In this document: piece by piece, positions 1 to 8,149 of the stretch
Layout of the letters: every line of letters starts with the position of its first letter
Position numbering within the stretch: the stretch's first letter is position 1
DNA from: Pseudomonas juntendi
GTDB lineage: Bacteria > Pseudomonadota > Gammaproteobacteria > Pseudomonadales > Pseudomonadaceae
Direction: 5' to 3'
Assembly (NCBI RefSeq): GCF_009932375.1
Contig: NZ_BLJG01000028.1
Location: 1 to 44,686 of the forward strand
Length of the DNA: 44,686 nucleotides
The notes under the pieces: model-generated
Databases searched by the model: none
Seen by the model: only the letters and a program-made list of their open reading frames with translations
Told to the model about the DNA's origin: nothing
Translations under genes and position numbers: made by a program

Positions 1-23
1 CGCCTCCCCGGCGAGGATCAACC

Positions 24-743
24 ATGAACCCAATCGCCCTGCAGGCCTTGCAAGACGCAAGGCGACGGCTTGTGAAGGCCTTGCCCGAGCCGTCGCGTAG
101 ATTTTGGACCGACGCGGAGGTGGCCAGGCTCCGGGCGCTGTACCCCGACACCCCAATGCCGGACCTGGTCCGCACATTCAATCGCCCCGACCACGCCATA
201 TACAACAAGGCTCATGCCTTGGGGCTTGCTCGAAGCGCCGAGTATCTCGCCAGCGAGCATGCATGCCGCCTGCGGCGGGAGGACAGCCCCGGGCGCGAGT
301 ACCGGTTCAAGCCTGGCCAAGACCCATGGAACAAGGGGTTGAAGGGCCTTCAGATAGGTGGCGAGGCTACTCAGTTCCGAAAGGGGAATAGGCCTCACAC
401 CTGGCTTCCAGTGGGCACAGAGCGGGTCACCGAGGACGGGATACGGCAGCGGAAGGTTTGCGATGACGGACCTTCGTATCGCCGGTGGAAGTCGGTGCAC
501 TCGCTGCTTTGGGAGGAGGCCCACGGCGAGATCCCGCCAGGCCACCTGGTGGTGTTCAAGGATCGCAACCCACAACACATCGAGCTCGACAACCTTGAGC
601 TGGTGACCCGCGCAGAGAACATGCGCCGGAACACCATCCATCGCTACCCGCCCGAGCTCAAGTCAACCATCCGCCAACTCAGCAAGCTCAAGAGAGCGAT
701 CAGCGAGGCCGCCAGTGAAAAACAAGATGACCGATCTGCGTAA
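24..743 (+). CDS. HNH homing-type endonuclease with N-terminal HTH/SANT-like segment
   Basis: A 239-residue phage-type HNH nuclease. Residues about 27-70 (from the RFWTDAEVARLRALYP segment) look like a SANT/Myb-like helix-turn-helix. Residues about 93-130 contain repeated KPGQDPWNKG / RKGNRPHTW elements of the kind seen in NUMOD-type DNA-binding parts. Residues about 160-200 hold the HNH_3 core: the VHSLLWEEAHG histidine, the PPGHLVVFKDRNP stretch, then DNLELVTRAENM with its conserved Asn. The expected activity is metal-dependent DNA cleavage, either as a free-standing homing endonuclease or in phage DNA processing. A GAGGATCAACC ribosome-binding sequence precedes the ATG. The 3' end overlaps the next gene by 29 bases. 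The family call is firm; the biological role is not. Confidence 0.82.
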   Translation: MNPIALQALQDARRRLVKALPEPSRRFWTDAEVARLRALYPDTPMPDLVRTFNRPDHAIYNKAHALGLARSAEYLASEHACRLRREDSPGREYRFKPGQDPWNKGLKGLQIGGEATQFRKGNRPHTWLPVGTERVTEDGIRQRKVCDDGPSYRRWKSVHSLLWEEAHGEIPPGHLVVFKDRNPQHIELDNLELVTRAENMRRNTIHRYPPELKSTIRQLSKLKRAISEAASEKQDDRSA

Positions 744-948
744 CCACCTGTTCGCCACGCTGGAGGCGCTACAGGACAAAGAAGACCCAATGGACATCGA
801 CCGCGCTAAGGCTATTGCCGATGTGGCCAAGGTGCTGGTGGATTCAGCAAAGGTTGAAGTTGCATTCATCGCCGCAACGGATGGGGAGGCCCAAAGCACT
901 GGCTTCATCGAGTCCGAGCGTGCCCTGCCATCAGCGCATTCCCACTGA
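715..948 (+). CDS. Small phage protein of unknown function
   Basis: A 77-residue protein beginning at a GTG that overlaps the HNH gene and has a GAGG sequence six bases upstream. An in-frame ATG at 727 is a second possible start but lacks a Shine-Dalgarno. The protein is predicted to be mostly helical. The N-terminal half, with its TDLRNHLFATLEAL and IADVAKVLVDSAKVEVAFI segments, resembles a short protein family I associate with prophage early regions. No catalytic motif is visible. The overlap with the gene before and the eight-base gap to the gene after indicate co-transcription. Function unknown. Confidence 0.68.
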   Translation: MKNKMTDLRNHLFATLEALQDKEDPMDIDRAKAIADVAKVLVDSAKVEVAFIAATDGEAQSTGFIESERALPSAHSH

Positions 949-956
949 GGTATCCC

Positions 957-1610
957 ATGCCCACAGAAAACCGATCCAGCAACACCGAGATGGTCAGCGT
1001 GCCCGAAGGCTACATGCTGGTAGAGCGCAGCATCTGGACAGAACAGCAGGTCGAGGCCGCCACAGCGTGCATCACTCGCCTGAAGGGCGTGCACGGCATG
1101 CGCGACCGCGACTTGGCGATGGCTGCCATAGATGCCGCCCAGTGCAAAGCGCCCGATATCGCCCTGGCCGACCTACTTCCAGCCCCGCAGCCCCACCCCG
1201 AACCCATAGCCTGGATGGTTGGTACTGCCATCTGGTGGACCAAAGAAGAGGCAGAGCGGGATGCGGAGGCGACTGGGCTGCCGATTGTTGGCCTGGGGCC
1301 GATGACCGGTGCCGATGAGGCTGAGCGGCTGCGCGATGTCGTCAAGCATTCGGATAACCAGATCATGCGGCAAAGCCTGCGGATCTCGAATCAGCGCACC
1401 CAGCTGGCCGATCGGCTTGCACTGCTGCGCGAGGCACTTGAATTCATTGACGACGGGGTTGGCCGCAGCGATGCCGAGTGGCGGTTGATCAAGAAGCTGC
1501 GTGCCGCCCTATCGCCCGACGGAGCTGCGGGCGCGTCAGATGAGCCGTACCAGGGAATGCCCGGCACGTCCTTCCAGCGCCTGAATGCACTCGCCAACCA
1601 AGGCGAATGA
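957..1610 (+). CDS. Prophage accessory protein, modular, unknown function
   Basis: A 217-residue protein with no recognisable enzyme motif. The N-terminal third carries a VPEGYMLVERSIWTEQQ start, which I recognise as a recurrent lead module in prophage early-region proteins. A central EPIAWMVGTAIWWTKEEAERDA segment is followed by a coiled-coil-like stretch (about 120-165, TQLADRLALLREALEFI). The C-terminus ends in GTSFQRLNALANQGE, another ending shared by otherwise different prophage proteins as I remember them. Such tail-sharing suggests recombination between modules. It lies eight bases after the preceding gene. Function unknown. Confidence 0.66.
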   Translation: MPTENRSSNTEMVSVPEGYMLVERSIWTEQQVEAATACITRLKGVHGMRDRDLAMAAIDAAQCKAPDIALADLLPAPQPHPEPIAWMVGTAIWWTKEEAERDAEATGLPIVGLGPMTGADEAERLRDVVKHSDNQIMRQSLRISNQRTQLADRLALLREALEFIDDGVGRSDAEWRLIKKLRAALSPDGAAGASDEPYQGMPGTSFQRLNALANQGE

Positions 1611-1657
1611 CCGCAAGAGCACATTTGTACTCCGCCCAGCTGTAACCCCTCGCCTTT

Positions 1658-1960
1658 CTATTTCGAGCAGGCCGCGCGCTTGTCCGTTGCAGCCAGACCC
1701 TCGGTGGCGATTCGGCGAGCACGCCCCACGCCCCACGCTAATGCCCTGGTCATCGACTCGCCTGGACGAGAGTCGAACGCCTCTTCGTGGAGGGGAGCTC
1801 CACCCGCCGCATAAACGCCGAGGAACATCTGCGTGTTGCCCGTGCGCGACAGTCGCACTTGGACATCTATGAACGTTCCATCGTCGAGTGTTTCGTCATG
1901 AGTCCTATGGTGAAGCGTCGGGTCAGCCCAAGACCAAAAAACATCACCGCGAATTCTCAT
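1658..1960 (-). CDS. Small minus-strand prophage gene, unknown function
   Basis: A 100-residue protein read against the direction of its neighbours. The ATG is preceded by AAGGGGGACGGC, a good Shine-Dalgarno. The sequence is soluble-looking, with a WSWADPT start, a beta-rich TFIDVQVRLSRTGNTQMFLGVYAA middle and an arginine-rich end. I recognise no domain. A single gene on the opposite strand with its own ribosome-binding site is the usual form of a prophage moron expressed in the lysogen, but that is inference from layout only. No other credible gene covers this stretch. Confidence 0.55.
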   Translation of the reverse strand: MRIRGDVFWSWADPTLHHRTHDETLDDGTFIDVQVRLSRTGNTQMFLGVYAAGGAPLHEEAFDSRPGESMTRALAWGVGRARRIATEGLAATDKRAACSK

Positions 1961-2132
1961 GCCGTCCCCCTTCGACTTCAGTTGTATGCATCAACCCACC
2001 ATAGCCAAACCGAAGCGGTTCGCAACCGCACCTGCCTGTTTCGTGATCTGAATCAGACTATTGGCCATCACCAATGCTCCTAACCCCTCTCCCCTCTAGT
2101 CACTGCCGCGATATGGCGGCCAAGGAATCCGA

Positions 2133-2729
2133 ATGCCCAGCGCACAAACGGCGGCACGGTGGTGCCCGGACGAATGCCCGATCACAGGCCGCAAGTTCTT
2201 CATGTGGATCGAGCATCCAGATGGCGGGATGGTGCCGACCTATGGCGGCCCCTTTGACAGCTACACGATCCCGACACGCGACGGCGACGAGGGCTTCTTC
2301 TGCGAGCGGTACGACCACGATTACGGCGGTTGGCGCGACGACGAAATCGTCGGTCTGAAGCTGATCGACGACCAAAGCGACGAATGCGAGCACGGCCAAG
2401 TCGCTGAACTGCAGGCTGAAATCGAACAGCTAAAAAAGTTGCTTGATACCCCGCATACGGCTGATTGGTTTGAAGGGGTGAAGCTGGAGGCCGGGCACCA
2501 GGTAAAGCGCTGGGGTTCTGATCAAGATGCAGGGAAAGCTCCGGCCGACTGGTTCTGGCTGATTGGGTACTTGGCGCAGAAGGCGATGATTGCGCACATG
2601 TCAGGTGATCAGGATAAGGCTCGCCACCACACGATTAGCACTGGCGCCGCCATGCTCAATTGGTTCCGCCAAGTGGTGGGCGACAGTTCTGCAATGCGTC
2701 CAGGGCTTGCTGAGGAGACCAGGCCATGA
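2133..2729 (+). CDS. Two-part prophage protein, unknown function
   Basis: A 198-residue protein. Residues 1-80 form an acidic, aromatic-rich part with two early cysteines (WCPDECPITGR), possibly a small beta domain. After a short coiled coil (about 90-105, VAELQAEIEQLKKLL) comes a C-terminal part from about 125. This part, WGSDQDAGKAPADWFW and then KARHHTISTGAAMLNW, is a module I have seen in several unrelated phage early proteins. No function is known to me. The start is chosen because AAGGAATCCGA precedes this ATG. The stop overlaps the next start as ATGA, so the two are probably translationally coupled. Confidence 0.65.
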   Translation: MPSAQTAARWCPDECPITGRKFFMWIEHPDGGMVPTYGGPFDSYTIPTRDGDEGFFCERYDHDYGGWRDDEIVGLKLIDDQSDECEHGQVAELQAEIEQLKKLLDTPHTADWFEGVKLEAGHQVKRWGSDQDAGKAPADWFWLIGYLAQKAMIAHMSGDQDKARHHTISTGAAMLNWFRQVVGDSSAMRPGLAEETRP

Positions 2730-3100
2730 CTGAAGTTCATCGTTACAGGGTCGTCAAAATGCTGTCCGAGGATGGCAACCGCATTAGCTACAACCCGCAC
2801 GGCCCGGATGTCGTGATGGCTGAGGCTTACGACCAGCTTAAGGCCGAGAACGAGGCTCTGAGCAATGAGTCCGAGCGCAGAAAGCGCATGCTGCTGGACG
2901 CCTCCGTGCAGATCGGCAGCATTGGCGAAGCCCTGGGCCTGGACATGGACGCCGACGCAGACATGATGATCGGCACGGCCCGCGACCTTGTGGCTGGGAT
3001 GAACCGCATCATTCAGGAGTGCCCGCTGGGCTCGCCGGGCTTCGCCATTGCCACTGAGGTGATGGGCGAACTGGGCGTGACACAGGATGCTCAGGAATGA
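2726..3100 (+). CDS. Prophage accessory protein with central coiled coil
   Basis: A 124-residue acidic protein starting within the last four bases of the preceding gene. Residues about 31-50 (AYDQLKAENEALSNESER) form a short coiled coil. The C-terminal half is helical and rich in Asp and Met (LGLDMDADADMMIG). The general plan, a short N-terminal beta part followed by a coiled coil, is common among lambdoid early-region orphan proteins. No motif allows a functional call. Confidence 0.62.
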   Translation: MTEVHRYRVVKMLSEDGNRISYNPHGPDVVMAEAYDQLKAENEALSNESERRKRMLLDASVQIGSIGEALGLDMDADADMMIGTARDLVAGMNRIIQECPLGSPGFAIATEVMGELGVTQDAQE

Positions 3101-3143
3101 TCGCCCTAGCCTACATGGCCCACCTGATCTACAGGGGGCCGCG

Positions 3144-3404
3144 ATGACTGGCATGAGCAAGATCTACCCGCACATGACGGAGAAGGAAGAGCAAGAGCAC
3201 TTCCGGCAGCTGTTAGCCGAGGATGAGCGCCAGCGCATCGCCCAGTTCGCGCAGCTCAAGGCCGCCGATCATCACACCCACTGCCGCGATTGCGGCCGCT
3301 TCGTGGACAAGAGCCGCTGGCTGCTCAAGGCCTCGGCGTGGGCGCAGCGCGGCCAGCGCCCTCTATGCGCGCCCTGCTTCGCCGAATACGACTTCGACTA
3401 CTAA
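3144..3404 (+). CDS. Small Cys4 zinc-ribbon-like prophage protein
   Basis: An 86-residue protein. The N-terminal half is highly charged and helical (EKEEQEHFRQLLAEDERQR). The C-terminal half carries two CxxC pairs, C47/C50 (HCRDCGR) and C75/C78 (LCAPCFA), expected to bind one zinc ion. The ATG is chosen because AGGGGGCCGCG lies just upstream. An in-frame ATG at 3087 would add 19 residues overlapping the previous gene and has no comparable site. The fold would suit nucleic-acid or protein binding, but nothing shows which. Confidence 0.63.
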   Translation: MTGMSKIYPHMTEKEEQEHFRQLLAEDERQRIAQFAQLKAADHHTHCRDCGRFVDKSRWLLKASAWAQRGQRPLCAPCFAEYDFDY

Positions 3405-3420
3405 CCCCTCCCCCTACAAC

Positions 3421-3606
3421 TCAAGCCCGCCGGCGTGCCGACCAGAAGTGCGTCACGGCCAGCAAAACGCCCGGTATGGCCATGCCAAGGCCGCTGTAGA
3501 TGAAGGCAGGCTGGCTTGTCATCAGTCCACTGAAAGCGAACCCGACGCCAGTTGGTATCAGGGTGACTGCTGCATAGCCCCACGGCTTTCTAGTTTCCTT
3601 AGCCAT
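3421..3606 (-). CDS. Small two-helix membrane protein, candidate moron
   Basis: A 61-residue protein with two hydrophobic helices (about 10-28 and 35-53) and a basic tail (WSARRRA), so both ends probably face the cytoplasm. The start is fixed by a near-consensus AGGAGG six bases before the ATG; a start eight codons upstream is less likely. It is read against the surrounding genes. A strongly translated two-helix membrane protein on the lysogen-facing strand could be a superinfection-exclusion factor, a holin-like protein or a toxin. The sequence alone does not distinguish these. Confidence 0.6.
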   Translation of the reverse strand: MAKETRKPWGYAAVTLIPTGVGFAFSGLMTSQPAFIYSGLGMAIPGVLLAVTHFWSARRRA

Positions 3607-3679
3607 ATCGATCCTCCTATTGAACCCCAATTAAATCACACGAGCCCGCCGACATGCGCGGGCAGGGAGATCTATCGCG

Positions 3680-4231
3680 ATGATCATCGACGACGTGATG
3701 ACCGACAAAATCACGCTTCACGGCCTGGGTTTCGTCCAGGTTCAGCTGCAGGGCGATCAGCGCCTGCATGTGTGGCACCCCGACCTGCCGCGCCGCGCCT
3801 GCTTCGAGCACTCGGCAATCCACGATCACCGCTTCAATTTCGTCTCCCGGGTGCTGGTCGGCACGCAGATCAATCATTGCTACTGGCTGATGCATAACCC
3901 CGAAGGCGAGTTCGTGCTGTACCTCCACGAAGGCAAGCGCACCGCCGGCGGCGGACGGCCATGGACACCAGACGGCCGCGCCGACCTGGTGCACGAAACC
4001 ACCTTCAAAATCGAGGCCGGCAACGATTACAACACCCAGGCGTATGAGTATCACCGCACTGAGCCGGGCGGTGACGGCCGCGTGGCCACCATCATGCAGA
4101 AGCGCGGCGAATACCCTGCCGGCGCCCACTCCACCTGCCGCTACGGCATCCAGCCTGACACCGACTTCGACCGCTACCAGTGGCCCGCAGCTCGACTCTG
4201 GGAAGTCGTGCGGGAAGTACTGCTGGCCTGA
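3680..4231 (+). CDS. Cupin-like prophage protein
   Basis: A 183-residue soluble protein. Residues about 43-56 contain EHSAIHDHRFNF, a His-x-His arrangement like the first cupin metal motif. A later tyrosine/histidine stretch, YEYHRTEPG (about 123-131), could supply a further ligand. The beta-rich pattern between them (RVLVGTQINHCYWLM, GEFVLYLHEG) suits a jelly-roll of the cysteine-dioxygenase-like type. The metal-binding proposal is inferred from spacing only, and no substrate can be named. AGGGAG lies upstream of the ATG at a slightly long spacing. It sits 38 bases before a 58-residue gene in the same direction. Confidence 0.58.
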   Translation: MIIDDVMTDKITLHGLGFVQVQLQGDQRLHVWHPDLPRRACFEHSAIHDHRFNFVSRVLVGTQINHCYWLMHNPEGEFVLYLHEGKRTAGGGRPWTPDGRADLVHETTFKIEAGNDYNTQAYEYHRTEPGGDGRVATIMQKRGEYPAGAHSTCRYGIQPDTDFDRYQWPAARLWEVVREVLLA

Positions 4232-4269
4232 CCACCAACCTGCCGCCACCGGCGGCGTGGAGACCATCC

Positions 4270-4446
4270 ATGAACCTGATCGACTGCTACGTCACGAAGA
4301 TCCTCGGCGAGCCATACCGAAAGTTCGGCGCCTGGTGGGTCGACGCCGAATACAAGGCCTATGGCCGGACCAGCAAAACCCAGCTCATGTTCCGAACCGA
4401 GGAAGCCGCGCGTGCGGCGCGGGTCGGGCACCACTTTCTAGCCTGA
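4270..4446 (+). CDS. Short prophage protein, unknown function
   Basis: A 58-residue protein (start MNLIDCYVTKILGEP) with an alternating polar and aromatic pattern suggesting a small beta sheet followed by one helix (EEAARAARVG). GTGGAG lies about nine bases before the ATG. It fits neatly between the cupin-like gene and the PrtN-type gene, with ten bases to the latter. No motif is recognised. The size and position suggest a co-transcribed early-region gene. Confidence 0.55.
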   Translation: MNLIDCYVTKILGEPYRKFGAWWVDAEYKAYGRTSKTQLMFRTEEAARAARVGHHFLA

Positions 4447-4456
4447 GGAGGCCCAC

Positions 4457-4738
4457 ATGAACACCTATTTCCTACTCATGGCCCAGTACGGCGGCCAGGC
4501 AATCATCCCGCTCGAGCGCGTGTGCCTCGACTACTTCAGCCACCTGACCCCGGAGAAGATGAAAGCCAAGGTCGCCCGGGGCGAAATCAACCTACCGCTG
4601 GTCTGCATGGAGTCGAGCCAGAAGTCGGCCCGTGGCGTTCACTTGAACGACCTGGCCTCCTATCTCGACACTCAGCACGCCAAGGCCAAGACCGAGCACG
4701 ACAAGCTCATGGGTCGCGGTCTTCGACGCGTCTCCTGA
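4457..4738 (+). CDS. PrtN-family (pyocin activator) protein
   Basis: A 93-residue protein. It matches the pattern of the PrtN family as I know it: an N-terminal FLLMAQYGGQAIIPLERVC, then YFSHLTPEKMKAKVARGEI, then the diagnostic SSQKSARGVHLNDLASYLD. In P. aeruginosa PrtN activates the pyocin genes by binding P-boxes and is repressed by PrtR. Family members also occur beside prophage integrases, as here. A GAGGAGGCCCAC sequence precedes the ATG. The gene converges on the integrase, and the two coding regions overlap by 32 bases at their 3' ends. Which promoters it acts on cannot be seen. Confidence 0.78.
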   Translation: MNTYFLLMAQYGGQAIIPLERVCLDYFSHLTPEKMKAKVARGEINLPLVCMESSQKSARGVHLNDLASYLDTQHAKAKTEHDKLMGRGLRRVS

Positions 4739-5849
4739 TCCTCTTCTGGGCCTCGATCACGGGGCCCGTTATCACCCTCTCGATCCATTCCCATCCTTTA
4801 TATGGATCGCCATTCCCCCGCAGGTGCGTATAGCGCCGCATCGAGTTCCAATCCCGGTGACCGGAAACAGAGGCCACCTTCGGGATATCCCACCCCATTT
4901 CGAACAACCGGCTGACGCCGTCATGGCGCAGGTCGTGGAAGTGCAGATCGTCCACCTCAAGGAAGTTGCAGGCGCGCGTGAACGAGGCCGAGATTGACTT
5001 CGAGTTGTACGGGAAGACCTCATCAGCTACTCGCGGCATCGACCTCAGGATGCGCCAGGCTTCATCGGGCACATGGCACCACACGTCGTTGCTGTACTTC
5101 TGCCCGGGGTTCTTCATGTCGGTGATCAGCACCGACTGGTCCTTTTCATTCATCGCGTCCCAGCGAATCCTCGTGATCTCCTCTTGGCGCCGGGTCGAGA
5201 ACAGCGCGAACAGCACCACCCGTAGCATGTCGATCTCCTGCTTGCGGCGGTCGCGCATCTCGTCGAAGTACTCGAGGATGCGGTCGAGCTCGTCCAGAGT
5301 TGGCCGGCGGTTGCGCTCGCGGCTTTTGCTGACGGCGCCCATCTTGCGCAGCACCTTTCGGGCGTCGGGCATTGCATGGGGATCTACCTCATAGCCCCAG
5401 GCCGGCCTGGCCACGGACAGCACTGCGCCGAGGTGAGCCAGGTCGTTGCCCACGGTCTGCGCCTGGATGCCGTCATTCTCCATCCGCCACATGGCGTACT
5501 CGACCAGTTTCTGGCTGGTCAGGTCGGCGTCGGTGACTTCGCCTAGCCATGTCTCCTTGATGGCGTTGAGAGTGGCCCGCTTGGTTTTGCCGAGGGGGCG
5601 CAGCTTTTCGTACTGGTCGAGGTAGCGATCGATCATATGCTTGACCGTCACCCCGTCCCGGTTGGCCTTGGCGATCGCGCCAGGCTCGTGCAGCTCGGCC
5701 TCGCGCTTCCTGATCCACGACTGGGCGGTAGTCTTCCGATCGAAGGTCTGGCTTTCCTGATAGACTTTCACGCCCTTGCGCATGATCCTGATCTGGGCGT
5801 CGTATGTGGTAGACCCGTCTTTCCTTTTGCGGGTGGTGATGGTGCCCAT
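4707..5849 (-). CDS. int: Tyrosine-family site-specific integrase
   Basis: A 380-residue phage integrase. Residues 1-55 form the basic N-terminal arm-binding part, 65-150 the SAM-like core-binding domain and 180-365 the catalytic domain. The catalytic set is complete: R220 (STRRQEE), H305 and R308 (HFHDLRH), H331 (SGHRDW) and nucleophile Y340 (MRRYTHL). It should cut and rejoin attP and attB to insert or, with an excisionase, remove the element. It is transcribed away from dusA, with AGAGGATTTAGCAA before the ATG. Its position against the dusA 5' end fits the known class of dusA-targeting integrases. No excisionase is recognised in the window. Confidence 0.93.
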   Translation of the reverse strand: MGTITTRKRKDGSTTYDAQIRIMRKGVKVYQESQTFDRKTTAQSWIRKREAELHEPGAIAKANRDGVTVKHMIDRYLDQYEKLRPLGKTKRATLNAIKETWLGEVTDADLTSQKLVEYAMWRMENDGIQAQTVGNDLAHLGAVLSVARPAWGYEVDPHAMPDARKVLRKMGAVSKSRERNRRPTLDELDRILEYFDEMRDRRKQEIDMLRVVLFALFSTRRQEEITRIRWDAMNEKDQSVLITDMKNPGQKYSNDVWCHVPDEAWRILRSMPRVADEVFPYNSKSISASFTRACNFLEVDDLHFHDLRHDGVSRLFEMGWDIPKVASVSGHRDWNSMRRYTHLRGNGDPYKGWEWIERVITGPVIEAQKRIRRRVEDRDP

Positions 5850-5870
5850 TTGCTAAATCCTCTGCTGCTC

Positions 5871-5887
5871 TTGCTGAAATTCAGCAA
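5871..5887. repeat. 17-bp perfect palindrome upstream of integrase
   Basis: TTGCTGAAATTCAGCAA consists of two 8-base arms around a single central A. It lies 22 bases upstream of the integrase start and 59 bases before the dusA start chosen here. The position suits an operator for integrase control, or part of the attachment region bound by integrase or a directionality factor. Nothing in the sequence separates these options. Confidence 0.55.
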
Positions 5888-5945
5888 CGAGCCAAGGAGA
5901 ATAAGCAAAAAAGGTTGTAAACGATAGATAATGAGAGAAGCCCGA

Positions 5946-6956
<1,011 letters not shown>

Positions 6957-7093
6957 TGCGCTGTGTAGCGACAGCGGGTGCAGATGACGCCAGCACGCGC
7001 GGTGGTTTGGTGGTGTGCGGAACCTCGGGGTGGCGCCGGACTCGAATATCATCTTCACACCACCCTTCGTGGCAGGCCCGCGCCTACCGGCCC

Positions 7094-7122
7094 TTGAGCG
7101 GCCGTCGGGGCTCGGGTAATGT
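7094..7122 (+). promoter_or_regulatory. Candidate sigma-70 promoter for tal
   Basis: TTGAGC (7094-7099) and TAATGT (7117-7122) are separated by 17 bases, and the second box ends 29 bases before the tal ATG. The 195-base interval between dusA and tal holds no other gene. Confidence 0.5.
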
Positions 7123-7151
7123 CGAGTCATTGCACAGGACAGAGCACGCCC

Positions 7152-8078
7152 ATGACCTCCAAGCTGGAACAACTCAAGCAGTTCACCACCGTGGTCGCCG
7201 ATACCGGAGACCTGGACGCCATCACCCGCCTGAAACCGGTCGATGCCACCACCAACCCGTCGCTGCTGCTCAAAGCCGCTGCCATCACCGGTTACGCGGA
7301 CCTGCTCAAGCAGGTCAAGGCAGATGCCAAGGGCAATGTCGACCTGGCCTGCGACAAGTTTGCCGTGGCCGTGGGCTCGGGCATCCTCAAGGTCATTCCC
7401 GGGCGTATCTCCACCGAGGTGGATGCCCGCCTGTCATTCGACGAACCGGCCCTGCTGGCCAAGGCCCGGGCGCTGATCGACCTGTATGAAAAAGCCGGCG
7501 TCGGCCGTGACCGCGTGCTGATCAAACTGGCCTCGACCTGGGAAGGCATCCGCGCTGCCGAGAAGCTGGAAAAGGAAGGTATCCAGACCAACCTTACCCT
7601 GCTGTTCTCGTTCGCCCAGGCCCAGGCCTGTGCGGATGCCGGGGTGTTCCTGATTTCGCCGTTCGTGGGCCGGATCTACGACTGGTACAAGAAAAGCACC
7701 GGCCAGGACTACGTGGGCGCCGAAGACCCGGGTGTGCAATCGGTCACGCGCATCTACAACTACTACAAGGCCAATGGCTACGACACCGTCGTCATGGGTG
7801 CCAGCTTCCGCAACATCGGCCAGATCGAACAACTGGCGGGCTGCGATCGCCTGACCATCAGCCCTGACCTGCTCGACCAGTTGAGCAGCGACCAGGGTGA
7901 GTTGCCGCGCATGCTCAAGCCAGGCAATGCTGGCGAAGCCAAGCAGGTGCTGAACGAAAGCCAGTTCCGTTGGGCAATGAACGAAGATGCCATGGCCACC
8001 GAGAAACTGGCCGAGGGCATCCGCCAGTTTGCCCGGGACCAGGAAAAGCTGGAAAAACTGATGGCTGAAAACGCCTGA
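7152..8078 (+). CDS. tal: Transaldolase
   Basis: A 308-residue class I transaldolase of the non-oxidative pentose phosphate pathway. It moves a dihydroxyacetone unit from sedoheptulose 7-phosphate to glyceraldehyde 3-phosphate. Diagnostic segments are [13 protein letters not shown] near the N-terminus, the Schiff-base lysine in [13 protein letters not shown] (about residue 130), [18 protein letters not shown] and [14 protein letters not shown]. Length equals the classical TalA/TalB type. The ATG at 7152 matches the family N-terminus ([12 protein letters not shown]); an upstream in-frame start at 7119 would add non-conserved residues. Cytoplasmic, single gene. Confidence 0.96.
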   Translation: MTSKLEQLKQFTTVVADTGDLDAITRLKPVDATTNPSLLLKAAAITGYADLLKQVKADAKGNVDLACDKFAVAVGSGILKVIPGRISTEVDARLSFDEPALLAKARALIDLYEKAGVGRDRVLIKLASTWEGIRAAEKLEKEGIQTNLTLLFSFAQAQACADAGVFLISPFVGRIYDWYKKSTGQDYVGAEDPGVQSVTRIYNYYKANGYDTVVMGASFRNIGQIEQLAGCDRLTISPDLLDQLSSDQGELPRMLKPGNAGEAKQVLNESQFRWAMNEDAMATEKLAEGIRQFARDQEKLEKLMAENA

Positions 8079-8149
8079 GTAGTTTCGGCCTTGCCAGACG
8101 GGCGTAAAGTGCCAAGCACCTTGCGCCCCATACCCTTCCCGAGCTGTTG

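Noticed and set aside
1585..2083. Plus-strand frames opposite the small minus-strand gene (1585-1872, 1787-2083)
   Set aside because: Composition is irregular and no ribosome-binding site precedes them; the minus-strand frame has a good one.
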